A stretch of DNA of 64,000 bases from the NCBI GenBank assembly GCA_030770545.1, contig CM061096.1, positions 16,101,501 to 16,165,500 on the forward strand, written 5' to 3'. The translations under genes were made by a program, and so were the position numbers. This document shows, piece after piece, positions 47,601 to 62,600 of this stretch. The DNA comes from Macropodus opercularis (lineage: Eukaryota; Chordata; Actinopteri; Anabantiformes; Osphronemidae). Positions within the stretch are counted from its first letter, which is position 1. Each line of letters starts with the position of its first letter. The notes beneath the pieces are model-generated. The model searched no databases. It was given only the letters and a program-made list of their open reading frames with translations, and was not told where the DNA came from.

Positions 47601-50600
47601 GGAGGAGCCAGTAGTGGGAAAGCCTTGTTTTGTAGAAGATGATGCTGGTGGAAAATAGCAAGTCTGTATACAGGTAGAGATGCTGACCAGTCAAATCATT
47701 TCCATGGCTAGAATAGTGTCTCAATGTTGTGAAGGCAGATTTTCAGTTTCATTTCACTGATTTATGGACATGTTGCTTTATTAACCATGAGAGAGAATAA
47801 ATTACAGATGTGTAAGTATAAGTGCAATATTGTAGTTATAGCTGGATTTCTCGTCAAAGTAATATTAAATGAAAACCATGAATAACACTGTTTCACGCTT
47901 GCCTTGCTGCTCCATCTGCCCTGGAGAGATGATTCTGACAGTCCCACATCACAAGCAGGACTGTGACAGTCTACAGCTCTGGCTTTCTGTTTTACCATTT
48001 GTCATATCATCACTGTGTTACTCACCCACTGCTGTTTATGATGCCTGTGGCTGTCTCTCTTTAATGCACATGAAATCAGACTGACCTTGGGCCATTTATT
48101 CAGTGAGCTACAATATGAATGTCTTGTTTTTGCTTTTCTTTTTATGATTTGTGTATTTGCTGTGTAGTTGAGTGGCCAGTGGAGTGTGAAGAGCTTCCTG
48201 CCCTTGTTCACCTTCTTGGGGAACCTGGTGGAAGCAGTCCCCAACGTAGCCCACAGCCTGGTGACTCAGTACGGTGAGACACTGCAACAGACACATGATC
48301 ACATCTCACAACCAGCGGTGTGCGTTGATATGATAACAGTCTCATTATATGTTCATTCATCCATTCGCCAGTAATGGTTATTTTTAAATGTTAGCCTCGT
48401 ATTGTCAACCCAAGTAGTGCTTGATAAGTGATGTGCTGCATGATGAAAGTAATCACAGCGGAGTGATGCTGTGTGTTATACCACGCCACGCTGGAGTCAA
48501 GCTCGGCAAATCACAGTGAAAGATATGCTGAGTTCAATTACAGAATTTGCAAATATAATAAGAGGTCAAGGAAATCTCAGTGCAGTTGTTTGGATTGCAG
48601 GCCCACACTCAAAAATGAAACCTGGACTTGGTTGATGTGATCTTTTGTCTGCTCGAAGTATTTACTTTCGACTGATGGGATTCCGTTGTGGTGGTGGGTT
48701 GAAGTCCGTTGGGAGCCAGTTTGGTCTTTTAATGCTAGTTGTGATGGCCTCCTATTAGGACACAAAGGGCTTTGCATGGTGTTAATTTGAGACCATTTTA
48801 AATGGCCACAGGATCAGGTCAAGGTCAAGCCTTCAGCCTTCTGAGCACAATGAAAATTTGCAATTCATCTCAGATGGTGATGTCAGGAATATGAGAAGAA
48901 TATGAGCTTAGAAACAGGTCCAAACCCGTCTCCAGTTTTGAAATGTTTGTCCCCATGAGGTTTGCTACTCCACTCTCTCTGCTGAGAAATTACAAAACAG
49001 CCACACAACAGTATTTTATATATCCTTTCCCTCGAACTTTCTCAATTCAATCCCGCTAGCTGTTATGACCTTTTCAATTACGCTCCAGCTGCATTGAGAT
49101 AACAGTGTTCATACTTAAAATTCTCCACGTATAACCAAACCCATGCCAGCGCCGCTGAAAATATGAAAGGCTGCAGGAGTTAGAAATACATGTTCAGTCG
49201 ACCTTTTCCCTGAAATTCCCCATTTATATGTATATGTTTTTGTGTACAGTCACAGGATAGACAGACAGACCTACAATGCACTACGACCTCTCACACCTCT
49301 GTCTGTGTTTCTGTTTTTGTGGACCGATCCATCATACCACTCTGTTTAACGGCTCCTGTTTGTCTTACCTTATGTCTTCTTAAGTAGGAATGGATGTGTG
49401 TGTCCACCTCCCATGTGATTCCATTCACAAGCTCCTGTGAGGTAGTGCTGTGTTGTCGTTTGGTCTGTCTGTGGCTTGTCACTCAACATGTCTCTGTGGG
49501 GCTGTTTGTACTAATGTCCACAGGAAACGAGAGCATGAGCCAATACATTTTACTCCATCGCTGATTTGTTGTCTGTCTGACTAATGTTCTTACCTGATGA
49601 CCCCGTGTGCTTTTCTCACCCCTTTGCGTTTAGCTTGAACCTATTTTGTCCTCCTCCTTTCATTTCTGCACTCCCATGGATCCTAACTGCTTAGCAAGAG
49701 TAGACAGAGCATATTTTCAAACATTTTGAGTTACAGACATCTGAAATGTGCATATATAAACACAGAAATATTTTTGCAGTATTTATTTAGTTGGACCAAG
49801 CTGCATGTGGGAAACACAGAGGGCAGAGAAGCGAAATGTAAGAGTTTAGTTTAGCAGGGTGAGGCGAGGAGCGAAACACAACAGAGGCACACTGGAGAAA
49901 GCAGATCATAAGATGAGTGCACACATCTTCACAGTAGGGTCAGAAAAACAGCAAACAAACGACAATTAACCTTTTGTTTTCTCTGTGAAGAGAAAACAGT
50001 CAAGTCTTTTGCAGTTGTCTGTGTAAATTTCTCTGTTTGTGCAAGCAGCATAATTGTGTTTCTTTTATTTGCATTTCAACCCGCTGTCTGGAGTTGTTAC
50101 CTCCTACCTCACATCCTCTGCTTCACCGTGTCCTTCTTCCTCTCGTCTTGGTCACCTCACATGTTCTGGTTTAATCAGACATGGGTGGGAGCCTCTGCTG
50201 CCTCACATGGGTTTTGATCTGCCTTACAGAGCATCTGGGCTTTAGCTTGGCTTTCATGCCCTGGCTTTCTGTCTCTCCTGGACTCTTTGAGGCTCTGTTC
50301 TTCTGTTTTGCTGCTTGGCACTAACAGTTTATTCTTCTCTTCTCAAAGTCACTTCTTCGCACCTAAAGCACTTGCTTCTCTTTACTCTTTTTAGCCACCT
50401 GCCAGTGTCTCTCTCACTTTCCATCCCATGAATCCTTTCATCCTTTTTGCAGTTGAGCATTTGATTATATCCACATTAAAGCGGTTGGATGGCTATTATA
50501 GCTGTCATTCAAGCACTAAAACCTCAAGGTTATCTTGTATTAAGATACTTGTGAAACACAAAGGCCATAAATGAGCTGTTTGCTCACTGAGTGGCAGCAG

Positions 50601-53600
50601 AACAGTGTGGTACAGTGTGAAAATCTATGTCCTCATTATTTAAATTTTTGGTATTTTCTCATGTAGTTTATAGTTTGTTGGAGACCTTTTCTGTATTTAT
50701 ATTGTAGTGCTTGTTTTGCTCAGTCATTTATATGTTACAGATCATATTGGACATCCTCTAAAGCGTCATCTGGTTTCAAACGTTTTTTTGGTTCCATGAC
50801 TCAGAAACAATCATGCAATAAAGTTTTCCCATCTCATCTTTTTTCTTCTTTCTCACGTACCCTGTCGCTCTGTCACCCATCCCCCCTTCTACCCCCAGTG
50901 CATCGCTCTCTCCCTATCTGCCCCCTGGGTCTCCTTCCTCCATCAGCTCAGCCTTTCTTCTCCTGTCTGTCTCTTATCTTCCTCTTGCACCATCAGTCCT
51001 TCCGTGAGTATCTCTCTGTCCTTTTCTGTCTTTTTCCCCCTTTGGGAATGTGAATCATACTCTCTCTCCATCCGACAGTGTACCTGCCCGTAGCTCCTGC
51101 CTACTGTGCTCAGACAAGAGACTCATGTCTTGCTCTAGTGTATTTATTAAATGGCTTCTACTGCTCTTTCCCCACCTGCCATTTTGCTGCACTCTATCCC
51201 CAATAGCCAGTCATCAGTTCTTTTATCTTCATGACATCTCTACGTCCTGTATAGACTCTGCAATGGTCTGACATGGTTAAAGAGACTTTCAAAGTGGAAT
51301 TCAGTGCTTTGTTCCTATTGCTTTGCTCTGTTTTCATGTTATCTTGTTCCTGCTGTTGTTCGCTGGGCTTTCTCTCACAATATTTTTCCTTTATCTTTCA
51401 TCTGTCTTTTTCTTTCACCCCTTTAGTCGAGCTGTGCTGTAAATGTAACTTGTTGATAGCTTAACACATGCTGTCCTGTACGCCCATGTGTTGTATTAAG
51501 TCTTCTCCCTGTGTGTCCACCAGTGCCTTTGCTGGAGCATTTATGCTCAGCCTTGCTTTACCCAGATGAAGCACTGAAGGCTTCAGTCCTGTATGCGTGG
51601 ATCAAGCTGTTTGGTGCAGCTGGGGGCTCTGCAGCGCAGTCATTGCCAGCTGCCGTCAGGGACAGAGTGTGTAGCCTGTTGCTGCAGATTTTGGCCGATG
51701 CCTGCTCCCCACAGCTCATAAATAACTGCATTGGTAAGAATAAAACAGTCAGCTGGAATTATTTATTTAAGTAGGTGACACGAACAAGCACGTTCATAAA
51801 AACATTCATTACCAATAACGATGTGCATAAAGTACATTTTGCAACATGAATATCAGCATCTCACCAAGGCTGAATGATGTAAGATAAACCATGCTGTCAA
51901 AATTGGAGTAGAATCATTTTTATATAACAGTTAAACTTTAGTCAGATTCAATCATTTCTTCAGTTCTTCTTCATACCTTTGCTGTTTTTAACAAGGCCAG
52001 AATGTCTTTTAAATTGTTCTGTTGGATAAAGTGTCTTCAAAAAAATCTTTTTTGAATGTGTGTTTTCATGGCCCCGTCTTTTAGACTTTTCAAACTAGAG
52101 AAACGTTTTTCTTTCAAAATCAATATTTAAAAATAGTGTTGAGCATCATTAGCTGTCTGCGTCAAAATGTAGGTTAATTAATGGCCTCATTTAGATTCAT
52201 GAAGCACTACATAGTGACACCGAGATGCTCTCATCTAAAGGGGTGATTGTTATTTAAATGTTACACAAAAGCTACTTTACTTACAAACTATTATAGATTT
52301 GTCAAGTGTGGAAGATGTCGCCTCTCAGCTGCCTGAGAGAAACAGGATGAGGAAAATTAGGGTGTGTACTGAAGAGGACAAATCATAGCGTGGATGGCAT
52401 TTATGATGTTTCACATCCATCCAGAATCTACTTAAGAGTAAGGAAAGTATAGAAAGTGGAATGATTATACAAGATGAAAGGGATTTGCTATCTTTTAGGA
52501 GTTTTGAGTTATAGGGATAATAAAGTTTGCAGCCTGTGCTTTGGTGATACCCAGAGTGAGGGTCTTTGCTAGGTACAGATGATTTATTGGAAAGGGAGAT
52601 AGTCATTACCTTATAGAAAGACTTTGATGTTACAGTATTAACTCGTGGGATCCATTATGGGCTTAGAATAGAGGGGGAGGGTGGTGCAGAGTTCACTGGA
52701 ACTGTTACTGCTGGTGTTTGTGTCATTTTAATTGAGTAGATCTTAGTATGATTAGCATTGAGAGGGAATTAAACAGAATCGTAACTGCACGTGTTTGTTT
52801 ATAATTTCACGTTGTGTCTTGTAAGGACAGGTCTGCTGTGGCTGTTAGTGCAGTTGGGAGAAGCAGTGTCCGTTTTAATGAACAACTCTGGCAATCAGGT
52901 CATGTGCGATGAGAACCAGGACGGCCACACCAACAACAGCCAGGACCTCAGCCAAAACCAAGATCAACAACCCTCTGAGCACCCTTTGCCTCTCATACTG
53001 AAAAAGGTCTCTGTCCAAACATCCTGCTCCTACCCCCAAAACCTGCATTCTGGCACTGACGAAATCATAACAAGAAGTTCTAATCCTGGATTAATGAGTC
53101 TTTGAATAGGGATTCAAAGGGTTTAGCCTGGACAAATATTTGTGCTTCATGTCTGGGAAATCAATGTGTAGATTACATCTTGTCCGATTTTCTCAGTAAC
53201 CGCTCTGCTCGTGACGTCAGTAGTCTGCCGTACAGTAGCCACGTAAAAGAAACCACTACTTTGATGTTGTCAAACTGAGGACAGACATTAATGGAAGATG
53301 AGAGTTGGGCAGCTAACAACATAACTTTGTCCCTTGCTGTCACTAGAGACCTGGAGGTCGTTACGAAACTGTAACTGATGTATCTCATCGAGTCTGTTTC
53401 TTCAGCTGGTTGGTGGATTCTCATGAAATAAAAGAACGTTTCTTTCAGTTGCTGCTGAGTGGTGATGACTCCCTGCGTGTGACCAGCGCTAAGTGTATTG
53501 CATCCATCTTGGTTCATTCTCCCAGTCAGTACAGCACTCCCTTCATCAAGGCTGACGTACCTGGTACTGTACACACGCTCTGTTTGCTTCTTTAATGTGT

Positions 53601-56600
53601 TTTCTACTTTCCTGTTGACTCCATCTTTTGTATTTACAAGCTGATTCTGACTGTGATGTTTGAGACTCACTGCTATGGTAGTTTGTTTGTTTCTGTCTTG
53701 TCCCAGAACCGAAATATGCATGAAACCCTAGAGATGTTTTGTAAGATTTTTAGGCTCTTCTTGTGTAGCACAACTTGTGTTTAGTGTTCTTTCTGCAATA
53801 GCAAACTTGATTTCACACTTCTATCTCTCTTTTCCTCTGCAGAGTTTCTCTTTGACCGTTTGGCCAGTAGTAACAATGAGGCGCTGCTGTGGTCTGTCTA
53901 CACATGTTTGGTGTTGCTGACTGAAGACCCGCTGTTCTTCTCCCAGTGTCACTCTGCCTATGGTAAGAAAGCTGAGACATCACTGTTCTTGTGTTTGGCA
54001 TAATATCTGGTGGATAACTGAGGGACTGATGTGTGTGATATGCCCAGACACAGACCTGGTGATGTTAAAGTTTACTAAATGCACCAGCTGGCATCAAGCA
54101 CAGCTGAATGGTATAATGAGAGGATTAAACTACGTGCATTTTCAGTTTAGCTTTATGTTATGTTATAGTTTGTTACTGTGTATTTTCATTTACTCACAGT
54201 AAAGAGATGGAAAGCCTTTATGAAAATGTTTGGTAATGTGCTGTGTACTGGCCCTTATGCATAAAATAAATCCAAAACAGCTAAGGAAGCTACAGGAACA
54301 GAGGAAGCTGCTCTAGTGTGGCCTCTACTGCGTAATTCTCGGTGACACATGCTTTTTGTCGTACTCCCAGATAGAATGGTGATGCTAAGGTAACTTGGTG
54401 ATGTAATATGGCGCGAGTATGGTACTGTCTGTGTCTGAGGTCCCATGGTCTGTGATTATGTAATTGGTCCTTGTGATATTAGTCCCTAATTTGGTTGAAA
54501 CACAAGCTTATTACAGCGGATACTGTGTAGCGGTAAATTGTAAATCTGTATCGCTGCCACCATTTGACACGCGTCACTGCGTGTGTTGGCGTCTTCATGC
54601 TTCTTTTGATGCGTAACATTATGAGCCTGTCGGTCATTTTAATGTAGCAAGTTACTCGAGCCAGTAGCGCTAGAGACGGTCAAAGCAAAAGGAAATGAAT
54701 GAGCGTGTTAGAGAAGGAGCTGCCGAGTCAGTGTTCCTTTGACTCACTGAGTGTGTATGTGCAGGTATGGAGGCCTTGGTGCGCAGTCTGAAAGAGGCTT
54801 CGAGGCTCAGCAACCTGGCAGTGCTGAAACAAGGTCTGCTGCTTCTCACTGAGATCCTGGAAAGGTGAGTTTGTTGGGTTTGCTGCTTTGAGCTGCCCCA
54901 ATGCCAAAATTACTCTCACTAACTAAGGTATGTGTTACTGTGTTTGAGCATTTCTAAATTAAGAAAGCGCTGTCACATCACTGATTAGACACAGCTGCAG
55001 CAATTACTGTTTAATTAAGGTGCCTCAGTTAGCGGCAGCTGCTGCCCTTGCTGCCCCTTGTTTGTCTTTCATAGACAAATATCACTGTGTGTTGGTTAGA
55101 TGTAGCTCAGCTAAGTCACAAGACACAGTTGGGAGGGTTTTTATTAATTTGAGATGAAAGACGTGATGCCAGGCATCATTATATGAAACACACCACTGTA
55201 TCGAAAGATATGTTGTTGCTTAATGCATAACCGTGTTAGAATGGCTGCCAATGGCTACAGCTTCCACTGAATACAAAACATCTAGGGTCCACAGTCAATA
55301 ATCTCTTATCACAAACACATCTAAGTCCAGATATAATCAAAAGGCGACATAGAGAGTCAGGCAGATGCTGTGGCCAGAGCAGAACACGTTGGAAGACTGA
55401 GACCAGGCCTCGGGTGGAAACAACTACCTGCTGATGACTGGACTGTTTCACTGTCTGCAAATTTATGTAGTGATGTCTGGGCTTGTTGAGGCTGAGGACC
55501 AGCTAATACGAGTCTCACAGAAAGCCCAGAACCAGTGCGTGTCTTTATAAGCACGTGTTACAGTATTTATCATTTTCTGTTCCTTTTTAGCAGCAGTGTC
55601 CAAGTCCACAGCTATTTGGTGCCTTTGATCAGAAACATACATCAGTGATCTGTGTATTGTTGATACATCAAAAACATTTGTTTATTATATGTGCCTGCCA
55701 GAAAAGAGAGAGACAAGAGTGTAGGTTAGTGAAAACAGAGCGTGGGTTCATTCGGTTCGCTCAGCCAGGCTGAGCCATGGCACTGGAGCAGCAAGGAAGA
55801 TGAACACACCGTCAGATTTTTCATTGGTTTGTATTGTGTCTAAAGTCTTTGTCAGCAAAACATTTCTGAAAGAATGAATAAGAGTACTCACTTTTGGCTG
55901 TGGGTGAGATACGTTTATATATTTTTTTGCTTACAACACAGATTCTAGTGGAATTGATCAAAGAAGGTCCAGGTTCTGTGCCTCCAGCTGCTCGGCTACA
56001 GTTGCACATTTTGCCTCAGCTGCAGAGCTTTACTTTGAACACAGAGAGAAATGACTGTGAGACGGTCGGTTTGTCTAAATCAACAGTTGGTGCATCTTAT
56101 AAATGCAGGTGTGGATGTGAAAACTGTAAAAGACAAATGGTCTGGAAGACTCAGTGGAACAAAATAAAGTTCTATAAAAATAATGAAAAGGTGAAAAGTG
56201 TGAGAGAAGAAAATGGCTCATAGCACAGAGCACCACCTCATCTGTCAAACGTGGTCCTGGTTCTCTTACAGCTTGGCACATGAAGCTGCCAGTTGAAGTG
56301 GCGCACCGGACATTTATTGATGGTTTCACTGCTGATGGAAAAACAACAAAAAAGTCTGAACACAGAGGTTTAGAATGTTTGTGTGCTCAGGTTTAGCTAA
56401 AAAGGTCCAAACAAAACTGTATGGGAATCTACTGAGATCAAACCTGAGACTCTTCTATTTATTATTTCACCTAATTGTATGTGCAACAGTCCATTGTGTC
56501 ATTTTCATGTAATATGTGTGTGTGTTGTTACAGGCAGCCTCCAAGTGTGCGATTGTTCCCCAGCGCTCTGGGGTTCGTGGCCGTTTCAGAGGCTGTGAGA

Positions 56601-59600
56601 GCCGGAGTGTTGTCTTCCTGTCTGCTTGTAGCCACACAAGCTGCGAATGCTGCTGCTGCCCTTTTCAGGTACACACAGAAGCACAAGCTGTGGATAAGTC
56701 ACTCACACTGTATCAACAAGACCTTGTGTGAAGCCAGGGGATTTTTAACTTTGCCTTTTTCAGACGTAGATACGTTGGCCATGTCAGACTGTTAAGCTGA
56801 TTAAACATGCATGTTAATACACACGTTATACAAAAGACACACTCAGGTTGTACCTTCCACTGATTTCTTCAGACTGAACCACCAGTCCAGACCGGTCCAG
56901 TACAGGGAGGTGGGAGGACTGATAGAGGCCATCACGAGCAGATTCTCTGAGCTGCCTTTGCTCTCGCCTGCTGTTAAGCAGAGCTCAGTGAGTTAAATAG
57001 TTGCCACTTTCTTGATTGTTTTTGACAGACCAACAACAACACCGTCATACGGTCTTCTGGTGAAACCTACAGATTCAAACTCATTCTTCCTTAAATAAAT
57101 AAATAAATGCCGCTTTGTGCTGTTGACCTTCATTGCAGCTCGTTGCATTCACATTCACACTTCAACTTAAATATGTGTAAACTGAATAATGATGCTGATT
57201 CAAGGTTAAGATTCACCCAATGATGATGAATTCAACGTTTTAATGATTTTCTTGAGCATAACATTTGGTGGATGAGCTTTAATAAGATCAGAACAGTTTT
57301 GTGTGCAGTGTGATTGAATTTGCCCGTTTCTTTCTCCACTTGTACCTTTTTTGTTTTAGTGTAGTTATTAGTCATTATTCTGTTTTTCCTCCAGGGGAGT
57401 CTGAAGAGGTCCGGCACCAGTAACCAGGCTTCCAGGTCGAAGAGGTTTCTGCTTCAGGCCATGGCCTGTTTTCAAGCTGCTTGCAGGTCAGCACAAAAAA
57501 CACCCATTGACGTGTTTATTGTTATTTTGTGAATGTTAGTGGAGTATTACCTACCAGCAGATGACAGAGTTTAGTGACATCCTTAGTGTGTAGGTGTATT
57601 TGAATTGTTGCCTGTGTGTGTAAGGCTGGCGGAGGACTGTGCATCAGAGCCTGTTCTGAGGGAGAACACATTCACAGCTCCATCTAAACTCAACCATGCT
57701 GAGGACTCACTGGAGAGTCTGAGTCAGTGTCTGCTGCGGTGCTGCGACTCCATCTGGATTCCCACCGTCATCGTGAGACACACACACAGATGCAGAAGCA
57801 CGTGATAGACGTCGATGTCCATGTCACCAAACACTTGAGATGATCCTACACTTCCCACAGACTCCATTCTGAGAAGCAGGTCCCACTGATTAGTATGCCC
57901 TGTGTGACTGTGCCTCTAAATGACAGCGTTAATAAGCCATACAGCGTCTGTCTTCATTAGTTTTGGCTAAACATGGGGCGTTTAAGCCCATCGATCAGTG
58001 CCTTTGCTCTGCTGCTTGAATGTTTGGTGTTTTTTTGAAAAAGCGGGTCTTTAGACTAAAAATCAACCAGGCAGGAAAAACGCTTTCCAATGTGGCAATT
58101 TGTTTTAATTTTTCTGTGTGTAACAGATGGTGTGTGAGCATGGACCCAGCTCTGAGATGCTGCAGCACTTCTACTCCATCTTGTCCTCCCAGTTCACCCT
58201 CCTGCCGCCTTTCATGCCTGCCTTTGCTAACAAATTAGGTGAGTTCGAAAAGTCTTGAATGTTGAAACGCTAACAGTTAATATTGGACACGTTTTATTTT
58301 CTGGGTGCTAGATCAAATGTTCCTCTTCACATTTCTTCGTGGATCTCGGTTATGAGCGAAATTTAAAGGCGGCGTTGTGTTAAGCCGTGACGGTACCTTC
58401 AGTAAGCGAGACAACCGTTACTGACACGCTGGGCACATTCCACACAGCTCCTGGTTTTTATTGTGCTGTTAATGCTGTGGTCGCACATACTGCTGCTGCC
58501 CTTGCCAGTAACATATAACACTGTCATGTCAGTGAAAGTGATGATAAGGAAGTATTCACCAAACATATTTCTAAGCCTACTTCCTGAACCACTCATATCA
58601 ATTTTGCACCTTGCGCACAAAAGACTAACTAAACTACTGTAAACAAGCAGAAACTGGTAATTGGACTGTGAAGCTGTTCCCAATATGTAAAATGGTTCCA
58701 TGTCATTATCATATAATGTTTCTGTAGAGTTCTCTTAATGAAATAATACTACAATCATGCCATTTAAAATTCATCAAACGTGGGGATAAATGGCTGAGTG
58801 GTGACTAAATCTGCTACGACTGCAGGGGGAAAAACAAACAGTCTTTCTATAGATTGGCTGTCTACACAACAAACGGCAAGTGGAGTACAAGTATTGAGTG
58901 TTGCCTAGGGCATTTGGACAAGCCTGTGCGATGGCACTAAAAAGAAATGTAAGCTTTATATTTATGCTGCCAGCAGTTAAAGCAGATCTGGCTCAGGAGC
59001 GTCTTGGCATGAATCCACAACAGAGAGTTAGTCGGCACAAATTAAAACGTCCCCCTGCGAAACAGCCAAGACATTAAGTGCTGCTATATAATATAATATT
59101 GTACTTTAGGGTTTTCCCCATACAATTAGCCAAGTGTTGAGCTTTCCCCCTAATCCTATTTTTAGACTATGGTCATAGACTACGGTGCGAGTAAGAGTGG
59201 AGGAGGGGGGTGACCTGCAGCGATGATCCCCAGTCAGATTTGAATTCGGTCCTGTCTCTTTCGTAACATGCAACGCAACCGTTTGGCCACTAAGCTGCTC
59301 CATGGGGTGTCTGCTGTATTGTTTCTATTATCATCGTCCTGCTCTTTTCTGCAGCGTCTTCTGGTTTCTACAGGCTGGCTCTGGAACACAAAGGCCTCCT
59401 CTGTGCTGGAAACAGGTACACTGTAATAACATAACCTGGGGACGTGCACACTCCTACAGAACAATTAACAAAGCAATTCTGCGTAAAAGGTGTGTCTGAA
59501 AGTGTGTTGCCTCTGAAAGACGAGTCCTTGTTATCGTTCTGTGTCAGAGTGCATTGAACAGGCCTCTGTCAGTTCTACTCTTTGTTCAGCGAGCCAGCTT

Positions 59601-62600
59601 TCTCAGCAGTCCTCTAGCTCTGCAGCTTCAAAGCCCAGCGTGTTTGTTTGCCTGTGTGTGTTTTGATTTGTTTAGTGTGTGTTGTCGCTTTGTGGGTGCG
59701 TGTGCATGTCTTGGTATCACATTTTTGTGTTTGCACGTTAAGGTGGGAGATGAGGTAGCTGTTAGGTTCTCTGCTCTGAGCCATAATGAAACTGAACGTG
59801 ACATTTTCTATTTGCATTTGCAAGGACTAAAGCTAAGGTACATCCTGTCCCGTGTCTCGCAGCTCACTTTATTGACCATGCGTTGTGGAGGATGTGTGCT
59901 GTGGGGTTTTTATTTTGGGTTCTCTGATGTTTTGTTTCTTCTTCTTGCTTTCTTTTTTTTCCTTTACATTAATGTTTATTCTTCCAATTCTTGTGTGTAT
60001 TTCTCCCTCTCATCAATTCTTTCAGGAACCCACATCTGAATGCTTCATGCTGTGGTTTTCTACAGAAACTCAGTATGTGTCTGCTTTCCCAGTCTTACGC
60101 CGCTTCTGACTCCTACCAGCACGGTATGCGCACACACAGCTGCTGTGAACCATGTTGGTTTCTAAGCAGTGATGTCATGTTACCAGTAATCGGACGCTGC
60201 TGCAGAGATCAGTGGTTGCAGCGAAACTGTTGAACATCTGTTCAAATCATATTCATCTATAGCCCAAAAGAAAAAGGTTGTAAGACATATAAACATTCAC
60301 AGGCGCTTTTACGATGTAAGCACCAGGTGATGAAGACCCACCTTCAGCCATCACTCACTTGGCCAAACTCTGCCAAAGCGTTAGAATGAACCTTTTTGAC
60401 TGCTGGGTTGACAGAGATTTCCTACCTAGGGTTGAGTGGATGGAACTGACAACCTTTCAGTCACAAGGTCTCGAACATTTAGGCCATCACTGTATATAAC
60501 CTGAATTAAAAGGGTACTAGACTGAAGTAAAATGTACTAAAGAAACGCCTCCAAAATGATTCTCATTGTTAATCAAAGCGTCTGTTTCGCAAATATTTTC
60601 TCTCTCGAGGCCAAAGCTTTTGGTTATCGAGGCCAAAGCTATTTATCATATAAAGCAAATTCAAAACAACGTATTTCAAACAACAAACGTGCTGCTCCCA
60701 CTATAACATGAAGAGTTAAAAACATTTTCCTGGAGTCTGCAGTTGCTCCCAGGAGACATGTTGTGATATTTATATCAGAGTTCAGTAAATTATTTCTCTG
60801 AGGTGATAAGATGTTGTGATTGAACGTCTGCCGTGTGAGCGTTTCTGTGTGTGGCGGTAAATAATGAGTTTGACAGAGCAGAGCTACACTCCTGGTTTGT
60901 CTTTATTTTTAATTCAAACATAAATGCTCAGGAAATACATCTTTGAATGATACAGCTAGAAAGGGCCGTGCTGTGTGTGACAGCGTGTCTGTCTGCTCCA
61001 TCTTTCGTCCTTTTGGACTCCCTGTACTTTCACAATATAATTAATTATTAATTTTTCCATGTATAGCTTTCGTGAACTATGTGCAACCACTGACTGGTGG
61101 TCAACATTTAAAGAACCTTCTTCCTTTTTCAATCAATTCATAACACGTCCGCTTGTTTGTCTTTACTCTTATATGTTTCTAGATAAAATATTATTTTAAA
61201 TCTCAATTTTAAACGTATTTCACTAAAACTACTTTGATAGATTATGATGGATCTCTAGTTCTCTTCATGTCGTATGCTTTGAAGATTGAATTTCACCTAA
61301 TTGTTGGTGTTTTTTAAAGTGTGCGTTCACCTTTCTGTTGCTGATCGATATTGTAATTGTGCAGCGTCTGTGTATGAGTATTTCTCCTCTTTCCAACCTT
61401 CCCTCTTTCCCTTTTGATCTAACCCTGAGCAGGCGGCATCTTGTCACTGCAGACTGTTTTCTAGGTGTTTGTTGTCTTTCTGCCGTCTGTCTCCCTTCTC
61501 GCCTCCATTATCTGTCTGTCCTCTTCTTCTACAGCTGCATTGGTGCTTGCTGCCCTTCTGCTTCCAAACTGTACCATTTATTTCTCCCTCTTTCTCCGGA
61601 TTACTTGTTTTCTTCTGTGCTTGATTGGTAGCCTCACTCTCCCCTAGACCTTGCTGTGGTGGTTTTATGCCCCCTCGATTCTCATTTATCATTGACCCTT
61701 ATCCCTGTCTGCCATCTCTTTCTGCCTACTTTGTCATTCTCTTCGTTATTCTGCTCCTGCTTCTCTGTGATTCCCTCGTGCTACATGCTGCATTTCTTTT
61801 ACTCTCACCATTCGTCTCTCTTTCCCCCCAGACCAGCAAGAGGCTGCACTGCACAGCACTAGGTTTTCATTTTGCCACCTTTCAGTTTCCCCATCTCATT
61901 GTGCTGTTCTGTCTTCAACCCAGTGTCTCCTCTTTACCCCCCCCCCACCTCTCTAAAGACCACCCCAGCATCACGGTGCACATATTCCTGCTCTCTTAGC
62001 CTTTTCAGGAAAGAATTCTGGATTCCCTGCTATGTTTCCACTTTGTGTTTCCTGTCTTTTATCTGTGTTTTCTCTCATCGCTTTTTATATGGTGTTGGTT
62101 ATTCATACAGTGCATATCATTTTGCCCACTGCTCCTGTCTTTTAGTCCAGTCCTTGAATAGATGAAAGTGCTCTTCTGCACAGTCTGTCAATGAATCTCG
62201 TCTTTTCTTCTTACAGCTTCCTTTCACATTGCACCTGCAATTCCAGGTGCTTCCCTCCTCTCAGGAACCTCATTTATATCATTTCATTTAGGCAACTATA
62301 ATATCTGTACCTTGGTTGGCTTTAAACTGGCTAAATGTTTGGATACATCATCAGATATGGAGGCGTAAATTGTACTCGTATTCCCAAATGAGAACCGAAT
62401 TTGGCTTAGCTTCAGTGATAATTAACATTTTAACATTTCTTCTCTTGTCTCTGTCTCTCATCATGTGTCTGCAACTTCTATCCAGTTACCCCCTTTGATT
62501 AATAAACATTTCGTTTGTCTTCTGTTTTATTTCCATGCTGACTTACCAGATGTGGAGGAAGTGGACAACCTTCTGCTCCACAACCTTCCCTCACTGTGTT

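Noticed and set aside
60605..60645. Direct repeat of TCGAGGCCAAAGCT
   Set aside because: A single local duplication in an intron without further copies; too small to call a functional element.
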